This document shows positions 32,984-40,540 of a stretch of DNA of 64,000 nt, one piece after another. A program made the position numbers and the translations under genes. Below the pieces are notes generated by a model that ran no database searches, was not told where the DNA came from, and worked only from the letters and a program-made list of their open reading frames with translations. Source of the stretch: Mesorhizobium sp. NZP2077 (GTDB lineage: Bacteria > Pseudomonadota > Alphaproteobacteria > Rhizobiales > Rhizobiaceae); contig NZ_CP051293.1 of NCBI RefSeq assembly GCF_013170805.1, positions 3,168,001 through 3,232,000 on the forward strand, written 5' to 3'. Positions within the stretch are counted from its first letter, which is position 1; each line of letters starts with the position of its first letter.

Positions 32984-33079
32984 ATGAAGAAAGTCTATGA
33001 GAAGCCAGTTCTCGTGAAAGGCGGCCGCCTTTCCGATGTTACCGCCACGGTGCCGTCTTCAATTGTCAAGGCTCCCTGA
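32984..33079 (+). CDS. Putative RiPP precursor with lasso-type leader motif (31 aa)
   Basis: AGGAGA lies six nt before ATG 32984. The peptide begins MKKVYEKPVLVKGGRLSDVT; Y5, P8, L10, G14 and T20 match YxxPxLx3Gx5T, the leader signature recognised by the RRE/B1 protein of lasso peptide systems. The predicted core after T20-A21 is TVPSSIVKAP. It has no Asp/Glu for a macrolactam ring and does not start with Gly, so it is not a classical lasso peptide. No B- or C-type enzyme is adjacent; a formyltransferase gene follows 59 bp downstream. Peptides with this leader are frequent in Mesorhizobium as orphan putative RiPP precursors. Its modification is unknown. Confidence 0.65.
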   Translation: MKKVYEKPVLVKGGRLSDVTATVPSSIVKAP

Positions 33080-33138
33080 CCGACGGACTTACTTTGCAAA
33101 CCGGTCAGGCCAACCGATGAGGCTGGCTTGCCGTCTGA

Positions 33139-34203
33139 ATGCCCGCCGATGGGGATCGGCTTGATGTGCGCCTTGAACGGCTGGCGCTGTTGAGCCCGCA
33201 GACCGGCTCTAGCCGGGTTTCGGCCGTATTCGTACTCGACATAACCCCTTACACCGGGCCGCTACTGGCAGGATGGCTTGAAGCAGGTCATCACATCCGT
33301 GCGATTGTCGTCCCGGGATCCCGGCAACGCCAGAAACATTTCAGCACCAGCAAGTTTCGCCGAAGGCTGAGGCGCAAACTGCTGCTCAAACGCTATATCG
33401 GCAACACGCCGGCAAGGGTGATCGAATTTGGCCGGCCCTATGATTGGGGCACACTCGGCAGCCAATTGTCGGAGGTCAATGCCGATGTGTTGATCTGCTT
33501 TGCGTTTGCGGCCCTCATTCCAGCGGAGTTGCTTGGTGCTTTCCCGAAGGGCGGGCTCAATCTTCATCCAGCGTTGCTGCCCAATTATCGGGGTCCGCAC
33601 CCTATCCATCGCCTGGCCGTCGACGGCCAGCACGCCGTTCATGGTGGTGTGACGCTGCACAAGATGTCTGCCGGTTTCGATGATGGCGACATTCTCGGGC
33701 AAGTGCCGTTTTCCGAAGCAGACTGGGTGTCGCTGCAAGCCCTGACCGACAGCATGGCGACCGCGATGTGCGCGCTGGTGAGCGAGGTAGCGCCCGCCTA
33801 TTGCAAAGGCAGCCTGAAGGGGATGCGGCAGCCGGCCGGCGATTTTGTCTGGGCGCGGCTTGAGGCGGCCCACACAATGATTTCGCCTGACATGTCGGTC
33901 GAGCATGTTGCCCTGATGTGGCATGTGCTGGGCACTGTTCCTGGCATCTATCTCGATGTCGCCGGGCACAAGATCAGGCTGGCGTTCCAGGTCAGACGGC
34001 TAGGCCCGCCGACGGGCAAGGCGCCAGTCCGGCGGTGGGGGATCGTGGAGTTCGATCTTGCCGATGGCAGGGTCCGGTACTTCACCTATGGCCGCCTGCT
34101 CAAACGGCTCGTAAAATTGCATGCTACCTTCGCGCGCCCTCGAGTCAGAAAGCCGTCCCCTGAAATCCGGGTTTTCGGCAAGGCGGAAGATGGGCAGACG
34201 TAA
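33139..34203 (+). CDS. Formyltransferase family protein
   Basis: 354 residues from ATG 33139, although the first ~27 are not conserved-looking and the true start is unclear. The fold begins at VFVLDITPYTGPLLAGWLEA. The formyltransferase centre is complete: N141 and H143 in LNLHPALLPNYRG and D184 in FDDGDILGQV, as in methionyl-tRNA formyltransferase and sugar-nucleotide N-formyltransferases. N10-formyl-tetrahydrofolate is the likely donor. It is too divergent and too isolated to be Fmt. Acceptor unknown; the RiPP-like peptide just upstream is a candidate. Confidence 0.8.
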   Translation: MPADGDRLDVRLERLALLSPQTGSSRVSAVFVLDITPYTGPLLAGWLEAGHHIRAIVVPGSRQRQKHFSTSKFRRRLRRKLLLKRYIGNTPARVIEFGRPYDWGTLGSQLSEVNADVLICFAFAALIPAELLGAFPKGGLNLHPALLPNYRGPHPIHRLAVDGQHAVHGGVTLHKMSAGFDDGDILGQVPFSEADWVSLQALTDSMATAMCALVSEVAPAYCKGSLKGMRQPAGDFVWARLEAAHTMISPDMSVEHVALMWHVLGTVPGIYLDVAGHKIRLAFQVRRLGPPTGKAPVRRWGIVEFDLADGRVRYFTYGRLLKRLVKLHATFARPRVRKPSPEIRVFGKAEDGQT

Positions 34204-34269
34204 CATCTGGCGCAGTGCGCTGAAGAAACGGCTTCCCCTACCGTTCGAATGGTGCTTTAACGCGCCCAT

Positions 34270-34360
34270 CCACAGGGGTGCTCCGTACGGTCGGGGCTGA
34301 GACGGGGGCGGCAAGCCCACAGACCCTAGAAGCTGATCTGGGTAATACCAGCGGAGCGAG
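34270..34360 (+). promoter_or_regulatory. TPP riboswitch (THI element)
   Basis: The leader of the YkoF gene has all THI-box parts in order: CACAGGGGTGC, GGGGCTGAGA, GACCCT, and AGCTGATCTGGGTAATACCA with GCGGAGCG. Thiamine pyrophosphate binding would repress the transporter operon. The last helix ends just before the ribosome binding site of ATG 34368, so control is probably at translation initiation. Confidence 0.9.
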
Positions 34361-34367
34361 GCGGGCG

Positions 34368-34976
34368 ATGTTTTCAGGCGCACAGATTTCCCTATACCCC
34401 ATGACCGACGATTTCGTCGGCGTCATCCTTGGCGCGCTCGGCGCGCTCGATCCCTACCGGGACAGGCTCAGGATCGAGACCGACGACATCTCGACCTTGC
34501 TGGTCGGGCCGCCGGAGGTGCTGTTCCCGGCTTTGCGCGACCTGTTCGTCGCGGCGGCGCTGAGCGGCAAGCATAGCGTGCTGTCGGCGGCCATTTCGCG
34601 CGGCTGCCCGGGCGAGCCGGACGATCCGATCTGCCGCTCCGACGCGTTTGGCGGGCCTGCCGGGCCCCTCGGCCCACGCAAGGAAGCCGCCATCAGCGCC
34701 GTGCGCAACGCCCCTGCCACCGGCCAGCCGGCGGCGGCGCAGTTCTCGCTCTACGTGATGGGCACCGGCGACCACATGGACGAGATCTACGGCTGCATCG
34801 ATTTCCTGAAACAGTCAGGCGTCTACGATCGCTCCAAGAACTTCTGCACCAAACTGCGCGGCGATACGGGCGCGATCTTTTCGGCGCTGAATGAGGCCTT
34901 CTGCCGCTTCGGGCCGGGTGCCGGCCACGTAACCCTTGATGTCACGATTTCGGCCAACAGCCCGTCTGCTGTCTGA
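34368..34976 (+). CDS. YkoF-like thiamine/hydroxymethylpyrimidine-binding protein
   Basis: 202 residues made of two related ferredoxin-like halves, as in YkoF: residues 4-90 (GAQISLYPMTDDFVGVILGA) and 120-200 (AAAQFSLYVMGTGDHMDEIY ... FCTKLRGDTGAIFSALNEAF). YkoF binds thiamine or its pyrimidine part in the cytoplasm. It is the first gene after a TPP riboswitch and before the ThiX-ThiZ-ThiY transporter, which fits a role in delivery of thiamine precursors. Confidence 0.85.
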   Translation: MFSGAQISLYPMTDDFVGVILGALGALDPYRDRLRIETDDISTLLVGPPEVLFPALRDLFVAAALSGKHSVLSAAISRGCPGEPDDPICRSDAFGGPAGPLGPRKEAAISAVRNAPATGQPAAAQFSLYVMGTGDHMDEIYGCIDFLKQSGVYDRSKNFCTKLRGDTGAIFSALNEAFCRFGPGAGHVTLDVTISANSPSAV

Positions 34977-35019
34977 ACAGAACGCGTTTCCTACACGCCG
35001 CCGTCAAGGTTGTCTTCTC

Positions 35020-35838
35020 GTGGTCTCATCGTCAACCAGCTGCCCGCGCCAGCTCGCGGGTTCTCTTGCCAAGGCAGTGCCCGCCGTCATCTCGGTCGGG
35101 TTGCTCCTTGTGGCGTGGGAACTCTACGCCACCTATTCCGGCATCAAACCAACGATCCTGCCGGCGCCGTCACGCGTCTTCGAACAGGCGATGCTCAATC
35201 ATGAGGCGCTCATCTACAACGCCATTCCCACCATCCGCGCCACGCTGGTCGGCTTTGCTTGTTCGCTGAGCGCCGCCTTCGTTCTGTCGATGCTGGTCGA
35301 TTTTTTCCGGCCGTTGCGGCGCGCTTTGTTTCCAGTCTTCATTGTCAGCCAGACCTTGCCGCTGGTGGCGATCGCGCCGCTGGTTGTGTTGTGGTTCGGC
35401 TTCGGGCTGACCCCCAAGATCATGCTGGTGGCGCTGGTCACCTTCTTTCCGATGCTGGTGGCTCTGGTCGAGGGGTATGAGGCGACCGAGGTCGAGATCG
35501 GCCAAATGCTGCGCGCCATGGGGGCAGGGCGGTGGCGCGTCTTCGTGCTGGCACGGCTGCCTTCGGCGCTGCCCTATTTCTTCGCGGGCTTGAGGATCTC
35601 CATCACCTATGCCGTGGTCGGCGCCATCTTCGCCGAATATGCCGGCGCGGCCAAAGGGCTGGGCATCTACATGCTCAACGCCAAGAACAATTTCCGCCCC
35701 GATCTGGTGCTGGCCGCGGTCGGCGTCAGCGCCGCGCTGACGCTCATCCTGTTTGGGCTGACAGTGCTTTTGCAGCGCCTCGCCATGCCTTGGGAGCGGG
35801 TCGGCCGGCAGCCGGCAGAAAATGGGCCGGGGCGATGA
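35020..35838 (+). CDS. thiX: ABC transporter permease, thiamine-precursor type (ThiX-like)
   Basis: 272 residues if translated from GTG 35020. Six transmembrane helices typical of the SsuC/TauC/ThiX family. The EAA loop is VEIGQMLRAMGAGRWRVFVL, followed by ARLPSALPYFFAGLRISITY. It forms the membrane channel for a pyrimidine precursor such as N-formyl-aminomethyl-pyrimidine or HMP. Overlaps the ATPase start by ATGA. The frame also extends upstream to 34936 over the YkoF end; the start is uncertain. Confidence 0.85.
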   Translation: MVSSSTSCPRQLAGSLAKAVPAVISVGLLLVAWELYATYSGIKPTILPAPSRVFEQAMLNHEALIYNAIPTIRATLVGFACSLSAAFVLSMLVDFFRPLRRALFPVFIVSQTLPLVAIAPLVVLWFGFGLTPKIMLVALVTFFPMLVALVEGYEATEVEIGQMLRAMGAGRWRVFVLARLPSALPYFFAGLRISITYAVVGAIFAEYAGAAKGLGIYMLNAKNNFRPDLVLAAVGVSAALTLILFGLTVLLQRLAMPWERVGRQPAENGPGR

Positions 35839-36602
35839 GCCGGCTCGAATTGCGGCATGTGCGCAAGGCGTTTGGCGTGCTCGACGTGCTCGCCGATATT
35901 TCGCTCAACGTCGGTGCCGGCGAATTCGTCTCGATCCTAGGGCCTTCGGGCGCCGGCAAGTCGACGCTGTTCCAGCTTCTGACGGGTGCGGAGCATGGCG
36001 AGGGCGAGATGTTTTTCGACGGCGCGCCACTCCACGACCATGGCAGGCATTTTGCCTTCATGCCGCAGCGCGACGCCCTGATGCCGTGGCGGCGTATCCT
36101 CGACAACGCGACGCTCGGGCTCGAAGTGCAAGGCGTCAGGCGCAAGGCGGCACGGGCGCGCGTCGCGCCGCTGTTTGCCGAGTTCGGGCTTGCCGGCTTC
36201 GAGCGGCATTTTCCGGCACAGCTTTCGGGCGGCATGCGCCAGCGCGCGGCGTTGCTGCGCACGGTGGTGCAGGAGCGCGACATGCTTTTGCTCGACGAGC
36301 CGTTCGGCGCGCTCGACGCACTGACCCGCGCGGCCATGCAGCGCTGGCTCGAGCAGATGTGGCGGTATCATCGCTGGACGGCGCTGCTGATCACGCATGA
36401 TGTGCACGAGGCCGTGTTCCTGTCCGACCGCATCTATGTGCTGTCGGCGCGCCCAGCGCGTGTGTTGCGTGAAATCAGGGTGCCGTTGCCGCGCCCGCGC
36501 GATCCGACCGGCGCCGCCGCGCGCCAGGCCAGCGCACTCGAGGCCGAGATCCTCGACATTTTGCTCGACCCGCAACCCTCCAAAGGACATGACCATGACT
36601 GA
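35835..36602 (+). CDS. thiZ: ABC transporter ATP-binding protein, thiamine-precursor type (ThiZ-like)
   Basis: 255 residues. Walker A GPSGAGKST, Q-loop FMPQRDALMPWRR, signature LSGGMRQRAALLRT, Walker B MLLLDEPFGALDALTR and H-loop LLITHDVHEA are all present. The FMPQ...LMPWR Q-loop is characteristic of the nitrate/sulfonate/HMP branch. Energises the ThiX channel. The start ATG overlaps the permease stop. Confidence 0.9.
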   Translation: MSRLELRHVRKAFGVLDVLADISLNVGAGEFVSILGPSGAGKSTLFQLLTGAEHGEGEMFFDGAPLHDHGRHFAFMPQRDALMPWRRILDNATLGLEVQGVRRKAARARVAPLFAEFGLAGFERHFPAQLSGGMRQRAALLRTVVQERDMLLLDEPFGALDALTRAAMQRWLEQMWRYHRWTALLITHDVHEAVFLSDRIYVLSARPARVLREIRVPLPRPRDPTGAAARQASALEAEILDILLDPQPSKGHDHD

Positions 36603-37611
36603 CTTGACGCGCCGACAGGCCCTGCTGCTTACCCTTGCCAGCGGTCTTCCGCTGATCGCCGGATCGAGCCGCTCCTTCGCGGCAACGCAAAAAGTCACCG
36701 TCGCGCTCGACTGGACCGTCAACACCAACCACGTCGGGCTGTTCGTCGCCCGCGAAAAAGGGTTTTATCGCGAGGCCGGCCTCGAAGTCGACATTCTGCC
36801 CTACAGCGACACCGGCGCCGGCACACTGGTCGCCAACCGTGTCGCCGATTTCGGCATCAACGGCACCATCAGCCTGTTCACCCAGAAGACCGCCGGTGCC
36901 GACTTGAAGGCCGTCTATGCGGTGGTGCAGTCAGAGACCGGCCGAGTGGTGTTCAATGCGGGGCGTAGCGAGATCAAAAGCCCCAGGGACCTTGACGGCC
37001 TGACCTATGGCGGTTTCGGCAGCGCCTGGGAAAATGCGCTGATCTCGACCATCATCCGCCACGATGGCGGTAAGGGCAATTTCGAGACGGTGACGCTCGG
37101 CACCTCGGCCTATGAAGCGCTGGCCAATGGCTCGGTCGATTTCACGCTCGAGGTTTCGACCTGGGAGGGCGTCGAGGCCGAACTCAAAGGCATCAAGCAG
37201 CGAAGTTTCGTTTACGCCGACTACGGCGTGCCCGACGAGCACACGACGCTGATCTCGTCGAGCGAAGCCTATCTCCAGGCAAACCCGGCACTGGCGGCGG
37301 CCTTTGTCCAGGCAACGCGGCGCGGCTATCAGTTCACCGTCGATCATCCCGGGGAAGCCGCGACGCTGCTGATCGCCGCCAACCAGGATGCCCTGACCAA
37401 TCCGGCATTGATCGAGGCGTCGCTGAGCGCGCTGATCGACGGGCACTATCTGCGCGGAGAAAACGGCGCCATCGGCACGATGGACCCGGCCAAGATGGTC
37501 GCGATCGGCGACTATCTCTTCTCAGTTGGCATTTTGCGCGACGCCGATGGCAAAGTCTTGGCGCAGCGCCCTGATTTCGCGGAGTATTTCGCAAATCTAC
37601 ATCTGGGGTGA
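36595..37611 (+). CDS. thiY: ABC transporter substrate-binding protein, thiamine-precursor type (ThiY-like)
   Basis: 338 residues from ATG 36595 (AAAGGA seven nt upstream), overlapping the ATPase end. A signal with twin arginines (TRRQALLLTLASGLPLIAGS) precedes the binding protein. NMT1/THI5 domain features are VALDWTVNTNHVGLFVAREK and GFYREAGLEVDILPYSDTGA. This family includes ThiY, which binds formylaminopyrimidine for salvage into thiamine. The TPP riboswitch at the head of the operon supports that substrate class. Confidence 0.9.
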   Translation: MTDLTRRQALLLTLASGLPLIAGSSRSFAATQKVTVALDWTVNTNHVGLFVAREKGFYREAGLEVDILPYSDTGAGTLVANRVADFGINGTISLFTQKTAGADLKAVYAVVQSETGRVVFNAGRSEIKSPRDLDGLTYGGFGSAWENALISTIIRHDGGKGNFETVTLGTSAYEALANGSVDFTLEVSTWEGVEAELKGIKQRSFVYADYGVPDEHTTLISSSEAYLQANPALAAAFVQATRRGYQFTVDHPGEAATLLIAANQDALTNPALIEASLSALIDGHYLRGENGAIGTMDPAKMVAIGDYLFSVGILRDADGKVLAQRPDFAEYFANLHLG

Positions 37612-37740
37612 GGCTGGATGCCCTTCACTCGGTAGCGCACGGCCCCCGGATTGGCATCTGGGGTGCATCCTCCCCCGCATGTTTCGAGGGCGTTGCCCCT
37701 GTTTGATGCTGATCCGATCTTGCCGGTTAACTGCCCGGCA

Positions 37741-38475
37741 ATGGTTGCGTGCAATGGTCCCTTCGAGGGATCATCGGGGTGCTTGCCTTTGCTCACGTCA
37801 AAAAGTGAAGCGCTTTCGCATAATAACGGGGGCGGGTACTTCTCCGCCGCGCGACGGCGTGACCTGCTGGTCGACCTACGCGAAGGCTTCTTTCGCCTCT
37901 GCGCCCTGGCCTGCGCGGCGCTGTTCGTCTATCGCGGCGTGTATCAGGTCGTGGAGGATCCGACCCGGCTCAACGCCGCGCTGGTGGCGATTTCCGAGAT
38001 ACTCACCTTCACCTGGCTGCTGTTGTCGCGGCGTCCAGTGTCGCGTGACTGGAATCCGCTCACGGTCATCGTCTCCGTGACCGCCAGTTTCGGGGTTGCG
38101 TTGATTAGCCTCGAACCCGGCGTGGTGCTTGTTCCGGTCTACGTTGCTGCGCCGCTGCAGTTGGTTGCGCTGTTGTTTGTCATCTGGGGGAAGATATCGC
38201 TGGGCCGGTCCTTCGCCATCCTGCCGGCCAATCGCGGCGTGATGACGGGCGGTGCATACCGGCTTGTGCGGCACCCGATCTATGCCGGCTACCTTGCCGG
38301 CCATGTGCTCTATCTGCTGTCGGCCTTTTCCTTCCACAACCTCGCGGTCTATGCGGTGATCACCTATCTGCAACTGTATCGTATCCTGCGCGAAGAGGCC
38401 CTGCTTGCCGCCGCGCCGGAGTATCGCGCTTACATGGAGCGTGTGCACTACAGGCTGTTCTACCGGATATTCTGA
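37741..38475 (+). CDS. Isoprenylcysteine carboxyl methyltransferase family membrane protein
   Basis: About 244 residues from ATG 37741; the start is not secure because the first ~35 residues look non-coding. Five hydrophobic helices, then the ICMT/PEMT signature GVMTGGAYRLVRHPIYAGYL and a C-terminal LREEALLAAAPEYRAYMERV. In bacteria such proteins are probable SAM-dependent membrane methyltransferases with lipid or small-molecule substrates. Not clearly part of the thiamine operon. Confidence 0.8.
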   Translation: MVACNGPFEGSSGCLPLLTSKSEALSHNNGGGYFSAARRRDLLVDLREGFFRLCALACAALFVYRGVYQVVEDPTRLNAALVAISEILTFTWLLLSRRPVSRDWNPLTVIVSVTASFGVALISLEPGVVLVPVYVAAPLQLVALLFVIWGKISLGRSFAILPANRGVMTGGAYRLVRHPIYAGYLAGHVLYLLSAFSFHNLAVYAVITYLQLYRILREEALLAAAPEYRAYMERVHYRLFYRIF

Positions 38476-39003
38476 GGACAAGACCGTCGATGAAGAAGGC
38501 TGGAGTGGCTGATCCCATCTGGCTTGGGGTCGGCTAACCGCGCTGCCTCAGGGCGGTTCGCCGTTCACGGAAACGCTGACCGCTCCCTTCCTGTGGGCAA
38601 ACCGGTTCTCACATTTCCTGGGCCTGCTGAGTCGGTCGACTGCCTGGTTGTTCAATGCCTCCCCCGGGTATTGCAGATTGCTGGCGGGCTCGCCATCGTG
38701 GCTGACTCCCAATGCTTACGCTATGCACCAGACGGAGATGTTTGCCGCCGAAGGAGCGAGTTTCCGAGAATCGTTTTTCATTTGATGCGATCGAATATGT
38801 CGATAATATACCTTTCTGGTATAGAATTGTTTCTACATATGTATTAGAGTTTTATTACTGTTAAAGTTTTTGTATTGTATCAATGAATACCATCATTTGC
38901 GCAAGTATGCGCTGATTTGAAACTGAATCTCACCTGCCTCGTGGCTGAATTTACAGCCGGTTGTACGCCGGCTGCCTTAGCGCAACGACAACAGGAGAGT
39001 GTT
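38476..39003. other. Gene-free, A/T-rich intergenic region
   Basis: No supported coding sequence. The last 130 bp (38760-38890) are strikingly A/T-rich compared with the window and contain several TATAAT-like hexamers (GGTATAGAAT at 38818, TTGTATTGTATC at 38870). It is probably the promoter region of the glycine-rich secreted protein. Confidence 0.4.
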
Positions 39004-39612
39004 ATGGCTTTTACCATCAAAACAGTCGCCAGTGTGTTGGCAGGTAGTGCAATGGTCCTCGTTCTTTCCATGCCGGCAAGCTCAGCTGGGCTCGGCGTCG
39101 GCGTGGGTGCCTCCGTGGGCGGCAGCGGCGGCATCAATGCCGGCGTCGGCGCTTCAATCGGTGGCAGCGGCGGCGTCAACGCCGGCGTCGGTGCTTCTGT
39201 CGGTGGCTCGAACGGCGTGAATGCCGGGGCGGGTGCGAATGTTGGCGGCTCGAACGGCGTCAGCGCCGGGCTCGGCGCTTCCGTCGGCGGCAGCAATGGC
39301 GTCAATGCCGGGGTGGGCGCCAATGTCGGTGGCACAGGCGGCGTTACTGCAGGGCTCGGGGCCAATGTCGGCGGCACGGGTGGCATCGGCGTCGGTGTCG
39401 GCGTGGGCATCGGTACCGGAACCAATCCCAGCAATCCGTCCAACCCCAGCAATCCCTCGAACCCGAGCAATCCGAGCCTGCCGGGTGTCGTGGCCCAGAT
39501 GTCCAGCGGCCAGGTGGCGCGCATGAAGAAGCGCTGCGTCGACGTGCTCAGCAGTGAGGGCACCTATGACCGTGACCTGCGTCAGCTCTGCCTGCTGATC
39601 GCCCGCCGCTGA
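39004..39612 (+). CDS. Secreted glycine-rich 14-residue-repeat protein
   Basis: 202 residues from ATG 39004 (AGGAGA upstream). Signal peptide MAFTIKTVASVLAGSAMVLV... cleaved near SSA. Seven tandem units of 14 residues follow (GVGASVGGSGGINA, with N, S or T variation), then a linker of six Asn-Pro-Ser units (NPSNPSNPS...) and a 37-residue basic tail with two Cys (VARMKKRCVDVLSSEGTYDR, DLRQLCLLIARR). The repeats would form a glycine-rich beta solenoid or adhesive surface. The tail resembles the conserved end of other small exported rhizobial proteins. Terminator at 39689. Confidence 0.8.
   Translation: MAFTIKTVASVLAGSAMVLVLSMPASSAGLGVGVGASVGGSGGINAGVGASIGGSGGVNAGVGASVGGSNGVNAGAGANVGGSNGVSAGLGASVGGSNGVNAGVGANVGGTGGVTAGLGANVGGTGGIGVGVGVGIGTGTNPSNPSNPSNPSNPSNPSLPGVVAQMSSGQVARMKKRCVDVLSSEGTYDRDLRQLCLLIARR
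39074..39420 (+). repeat. 42-bp in-frame tandem repeats
   Basis: About seven to eight units of 42 bp, built on GGCGTCGGC-like cores, encode the 14-residue GVGA(S/N)VGGS(N/G)GVNA repeats. Unit-length variation is likely between strains. Confidence 0.75.
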
Positions 39613-39688
39613 GGGCAGGATCGCCAGGAACGGAAGTGCACAACCAGCCGTGAGGCTTGACAGCACTCTCCTGGCCTCCGGCCGGTCG

Positions 39689-39716
39689 GAAAGCCCGCCA
39701 TTTCGGCGGGCTTTCT
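39689..39716 (+). terminator. Rho-independent terminator
   Basis: GAAAGCCCGCC (39689-39699) / GGCGGGCTTTC (39705-39715), 5-nt loop. Ends the glycine-rich protein gene. Confidence 0.75.
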
Positions 39717-39814
39717 GCTGCGTAGGGATTTCAATTCGCTCCCTTATCTACCGCGGGCAATCGGCTCTTTTCCGCGTTAACTTCTTTGGTGCGGATGCGC
39801 TGTCACAATATGGC

Positions 39815-39839
39815 GGAACGGTAAGGCTGCTCGAACGTT
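39815..39839 (+). promoter_or_regulatory. EcfG promoter for the DUF3309 gene
   Basis: GGAAC (39815-39819), 16-nt spacer, CGTT (39836-39839), an exact consensus, 73 bp before the DUF3309 start. Confidence 0.65.
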
Positions 39840-39911
39840 CTGGTCTTCGAAACATCGCATGCGACGATGTTCAAACCGGCGTGTCAGCGCCTACAGGAGC
39901 GGGAAAATACC

Positions 39912-40076
39912 ATGAGCATCGGCACCATCCTCATCATCATTCTTGTCATCGCGCTGCTCGGCGGCTTTAGCGGCTTCGGCGGTGGCCCATTCTATGGCAC
40001 CGGCTACTATGGCGGCGGCGGCCTTGGCCTGGTGCTGCTGATCATCATTGTCCTTGTCGTGCTAGGGCGGATCTAG
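39912..40076 (+). CDS. DUF3309 family small membrane protein
   Basis: 54 residues from ATG 39912. Two hydrophobic helices (IGTILIIILVIALLGGF and GLGLVLLIIIVLVVLGRI) are joined by a Gly/Tyr-rich turn (FGGGPFYGTGYYGGGG). The family motif LPxWPxS is missing, replaced by the Gly/Tyr turn, so it is a divergent DUF3309 member. Controlled by an exact EcfG promoter. Confidence 0.75.
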   Translation: MSIGTILIIILVIALLGGFSGFGGGPFYGTGYYGGGGLGLVLLIIIVLVVLGRI

Positions 40077-40179
40077 ACGTTCGAAAGCCTTCGGACAATC
40101 GCGATCTCGTGACCGCGTCGAGATCGGAACGCACCGGATTGTGATGGAAGCAAGCCGGCTTGTGATCCGAATCCCGGCT

Positions 40180-40292
40180 CGAATCCCGTATGTTGATTTC
40201 GGTCCACACCCCCCGTGGAAACAAGAGGATAGGGTCCCACCCCTTCATCCTCCTCCAAGGCCCGCCCCGGCATGCCGGAGCGGGCTTTTGCG
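40180..40292 (+). ncRNA. Small RNA candidate with anti-Shine-Dalgarno motif
   Basis: A non-coding stretch that ends in a strong terminator contains CCACACCCCCCGTGG (a hairpin) and TCATCCTCCTCC directly before the terminator stem. A UCCUCCUCC motif next to the terminator recalls the alpha-r14 family of rhizobial trans-acting RNAs, which pair with ribosome binding sites. The 5' end (about 40180) is a guess. Confidence 0.4.
40257..40292 (+). terminator. Rho-independent terminator
   Basis: AAGGCCCGCCCCGG / CCGGAGCGGGCTTTT hairpin with CATG loop, followed by GCGTT. Confidence 0.75.
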
Positions 40293-40303
40293 TTGACGCC
40301 GAG

Positions 40304-40328
40304 GGAACCGGCTTGCGTCGAGACAGTT
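40304..40328 (+). promoter_or_regulatory. Near-consensus EcfG promoter
   Basis: GGAAC (40304-40308), 16-nt spacer, AGTT (40325-40328), one mismatch to CGTT, 22 bp before ATG 40350. Confidence 0.4.
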
Positions 40329-40349
40329 GAGTTTGCGGAAGGCTGCCCT

Positions 40350-40523
40350 ATGTCCGCAACACTCAGAACGACACTCTGTGAAATTCGCGATGATCTTCAC
40401 ATCCTGCGGCGGATGGTGGCGGCTCGCGGCCATATAGAGACCATCCAGGGCATAGACGCGTTGATCGGCATAGCGGAAGCTGAGGCTATCAAGGTTATCA
40501 GGCGCATCGATCGCGCGGCCTGA
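40350..40523 (+). CDS. Hypothetical 57-residue protein
   Basis: ATG 40350 has GGAAGG upstream. The product (MSATLRTTLCEIRDDLHILR, RMVAARGHIETIQGIDALIG, IAEAEAIKVIRRIDRAA) is fully helical. It ends 17 bp before the flavin-binding gene at 40541, so the two are likely co-transcribed. Function unknown. Confidence 0.6.
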   Translation: MSATLRTTLCEIRDDLHILRRMVAARGHIETIQGIDALIGIAEAEAIKVIRRIDRAA

Positions 40524-40540
40524 ACAGGAAGAAGGATTGG

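Noticed and set aside
32984..33079. Classical lasso peptide precursor
   Set aside because: The leader fits, but the core lacks an Asp/Glu for ring closure and no lasso cyclase or protease gene is adjacent; only a RiPP-like precursor is claimed.
38524..38847. Plus-strand frame of 107 codons in the A/T-rich gap
   Set aside because: No ribosome binding site, composition changes midway, no recognisable fold; more likely promoter and spacer DNA.
39074..39420. Regular ~42-bp repeats that could suggest a CRISPR array
   Set aside because: The units are contiguous, without spacers, and encode in-frame glycine-rich repeats of a secreted protein.
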